DNA of 44,827 nt from Asparagopsis taxiformis (taxonomy: Eukaryota; Rhodophyta; Florideophyceae; Bonnemaisoniales; Bonnemaisoniaceae): contig JALQPE010000512.1 of assembly GCA_030407315.1 (NCBI GenBank), positions 1 through 44,827 on the forward strand, given 5' to 3'. Shown piece by piece: positions 42,369 through 44,827 of this stretch (its first letter is position 1; each line of letters begins with the position of its first letter). Made by a program: the position numbers and the translations under genes. A model generated the notes under the pieces. The model was not told the origin of the DNA and searched no databases. It was given only the letters and a program-made list of their open reading frames with translations.

Positions 42369-44762
42369 ATGACGAATAAGCGCAGGCGCAACAGCAATCC
42401 GATCGTTGACGACGCAACCGTGCCAATTCTGCGCGAACCCGCTAGCCCTTGGGAGGATTCTAGTGACATGGGTACACGTCGAAACGTAGGTCGCGCCGCC
42501 CGCGAAACTACTCTCGCTGGCAAAGACTTCCTCCGCCTCTTGCTGGATTTGTTCGCCCACTCAAGTTTCGCAGACTTGACGGACAAGCCGGGAGGTTTCA
42601 CATACGCGGACCTTGGCGCTTGGGTTGCGCAGGGCACGGAAGAACAATTTCTGGCGCTGCAAGGTCGACTCAGCATGGCCTTCAGCGGTCGTTCGAAGAA
42701 TGCTGGAGTCGAGGCGGATGTTGCCGAAATCGTCATGGCAGAGATGAACGTTGAGCGAGCCAAGCAGATTGTTCGTCTGGCATTACCGATTGCCGAGTTT
42801 TCAAGACAGGATGAGCGTATCGGGCAATGGGTTGAGCACTGCATCCTTTCTGGGATCGTGCCGCAGACCTTCCTTATTGGATGTAACATGCTTCCTTCGC
42901 CACTACAGGCGCCGCAGCGCGGGGAACCAAGCGCCTTCGTTCTTGCTCCACCGGAAACGTTCGAGGTATTGATGTATTTCCAAGCGTTGTCTATCATCCG
43001 AAATCACAACAAGAACCTGCCGCGTCGCCGAATAGGCGACGCGGCCGAGGAGGGGAACGAAGCCGCACGCGTCCCAGCCCATCGGAAAAGCACTAATCGA
43101 GCTTGTTACGTGGTTCAAGTTTTATACCATGCTTGGACCGATGTGGCCTTCGCCGCAAAGTTTTCCAGCTTCGAAGAGTTGATGGCGCCGTACATCATTT
43201 TCGACAGCAGTGAGCATTGGTTTGACGTGCTCGATGAAGGTCTATTCGCACCGATAGAGCAGAAGCTAGATCTCTACCACGACAAAGCTCCCTATCTCAT
43301 CCTGATGGATATGGTGGAAAAGTAGAGACAAGAACCAGTGCGCAGCACAGTGTATTTAGGGACCTTGTGAGGAAGTTCTTCGACCGGTTGCAGTTTCTTA
43401 TCGTCAACCCGGACCTGTACACCTGGCCGGAGTCCGACCGCTGGGGGGCGCTGGAAATATACTTGTCAAGCGGAAATCCGGACAAGCTGCCAGCGTACTT
43501 TGACACCCTCGACGAAGACGTTATGGCTGTCCTCCGCCCGGCACCACAAGCCGCGGACGCAGAAAAGGTCCCCAAGCCGGTTGATGACACTCCCACTCGT
43601 CGCAACACAGGAGGGAGAGGTTTGGTTCCGTCGACAAGACACACAACCAGGCTTCAACTTGGACCTGGGAGGACCAGTCTTACTGCCCAAGGGCCGTCTC
43701 CCCCGTCACCGTCACCCCATGCGACAGAAGAGCAGGAAAGTGAAGGGCAGGCTCTCGCAAAGGACTTTCTTTCGAAAATGAGTCAGTATTGCCGGGTGTA
43801 TGACGTCCCTTTCGAAGATTTGGTCAGTGCCGACGAGAGCCGAGAACACGTGCCCATCACGGGCAACGTTCAGCTCATTCTGACAGATCCGCCCTACAAT
43901 GTTCGTCGTAAGAGGAACGATTCCAACTCTTCGTACGACAGGCTAACTGCAGAAATATGCAGGCTAGCATCGAAGTGTTTGACGAGCTGTTGCGCCCCGG
44001 TGGCCACGGCATCGTGTTCTGCTCCGTTTTGCAGTTCTACGAATGGTTCCATTACTTGGAAACGTACAAAGGACCGCAGTCAGAAGGCCCAACCGATGCT
44101 GCTGCCAGTGATGACGGGTCGGATGAAGAAGAGGTTACGTCCATGAATTCGGACTCCGAAGCATCGCAGCACAGTGGCGAAGAAAGTGCGGATGAGGAGG
44201 AGGAGGAGGACGAGGAGGAGGAGGACGTCGTTCGGAATTCAGTTTTCTTCGTTGACGAGGTACCTCTGTTGTTTGTCCGACTACCTGGGCACCTCTATCA
44301 AATGCCGGGGCGGAAGAGGTACCAACGCATGAACATGGCAGAGGTCGCTATCCACTTCTGGAAGCGAGGTGTTCCGTTCAAGACTGGAAGCGAGATGGTG
44401 GCCTATAGGAACCACGGATACATGGACGGCACGTACCCGGCGTGGTGCAACGTCACCATCATATGCCCGCCATCGATTCGAATGAGATGGTGTGGCGAAC
44501 AAGGAGCACAACCGGTGCTACGGTCAGAGTTCGTGCAGAGCAGAAGAGCGTCGCTCTCATGATGGAGTTGATCAGCCAGCATTCACAGCCTGGTGATATT
44601 GTTGTCGATCCATTCTCTGGCACTTTCGCAACGGGAAAAGCAGCTATGAGCTTGCCTGAGCACCGTGTTTTCGTTGGCAGTGACATGGACAATTGTGTGT
44701 GGCACGATCGCTCCAAAGCTGTGTGCAGTCATGTCACGTGTAATTCTTTCAAACAACACTGA
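42369..44762 (+). pseudogene. DNA amino-methyltransferase copy 2 (beta-class, DPPY/DPFSG)
   Basis: ATG 42369 opens a 318-codon N-terminal domain of unknown family (FLRLLLDLFAHSSFADLTDK, VVQVLYHAWTDVAFAAKF). After a one-base loss near 43290 follow a Pro/Ser linker and motif IV LILTDPPYNV (DPPY 43886-43897). A second loss near 43952 precedes LLRPGGHGIVFCS. Then come a highly acidic insert (44105-44230) and, after a third frame change near 44450, motif I VVDPFSGTFATG (44607 on) with a stop at 44760. Motif IV before motif I is the beta-class order of N6-adenine/N4-cytosine DNA methylases. The third glycine of FxGxG is replaced by Phe. It is divergent from the ParB-dioxygenase gene. With three frame breaks it is probably inactive. 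Confidence 0.85.
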
Positions 44763-44827
44763 CATGAGGGTCACGACAGAAGCGAAACAGAGTGCTGAGA
44801 AGTTCTTGGCGTCCCCTTCTGTCACGA

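Overview
The window is eukaryotic nuclear DNA, dominated by transposable elements and their broken host genes. Genes show no clear introns, chromovirus and CACTA elements are present, and some gene remnants look algal or plastid-related. I infer an alga, perhaps a red alga, but the sequence does not prove this. No rRNA, tRNA or CRISPR array was recognised.

Layout. Positions 1-1035 are the end of one LTR retrotransposon, with a probable LTR at 247-1035. It abuts a fragment of a DNA methyltransferase gene on the minus strand. That gene is split by a 26.6 kb Ty3/gypsy chromovirus at 1424-28027, with LTRs of 682 and 683 bp and the 5-bp target duplication ACGAT. The chromovirus carries gag, pol, a chromodomain reading frame and a long antisense reading frame. 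The antisense frame is itself split by a 14.5 kb CACTA-type DNA transposon at 10001-24466, with 14-bp terminal inverted repeats and a 2-bp target duplication. Inside the CACTA lie remnants of at least six cellular genes, a 172-bp satellite, palindrome arrays and a 35-bp palindromic tandem repeat. The rest of the split methyltransferase gene follows at 28028-29456 and contains a solo LTR.

Positions 29457-35457 are mostly non-coding. They hold an LTR relative, hairpins, a pyrimidine-rich tract and a repeat family with strong palindromes. Positions 35458-39413, minus strand, hold a large gene read in several frames: a short N-terminal segment, a ParB-like domain, a basic and acidic linker, and a 2-oxoglutarate/Fe(II) dioxygenase of the phytanoyl-CoA hydroxylase type. 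Two parallel copies of the repeat array flank this gene. A second, more complete methyltransferase copy runs divergently at 42369-44762, with three single-base frame breaks.

The most interesting biology is the pairing of a beta-class (DPPY / DPFSG) DNA amino-methyltransferase with a ParB-dioxygenase protein. Both resemble parts of prokaryotic or phage DNA-modification systems, but here they sit in a eukaryotic, repeat-rich setting. I infer a possible writer and oxidiser pair for DNA modification. Both methyltransferase copies are broken in this window, so any working version would lie elsewhere in the genome.
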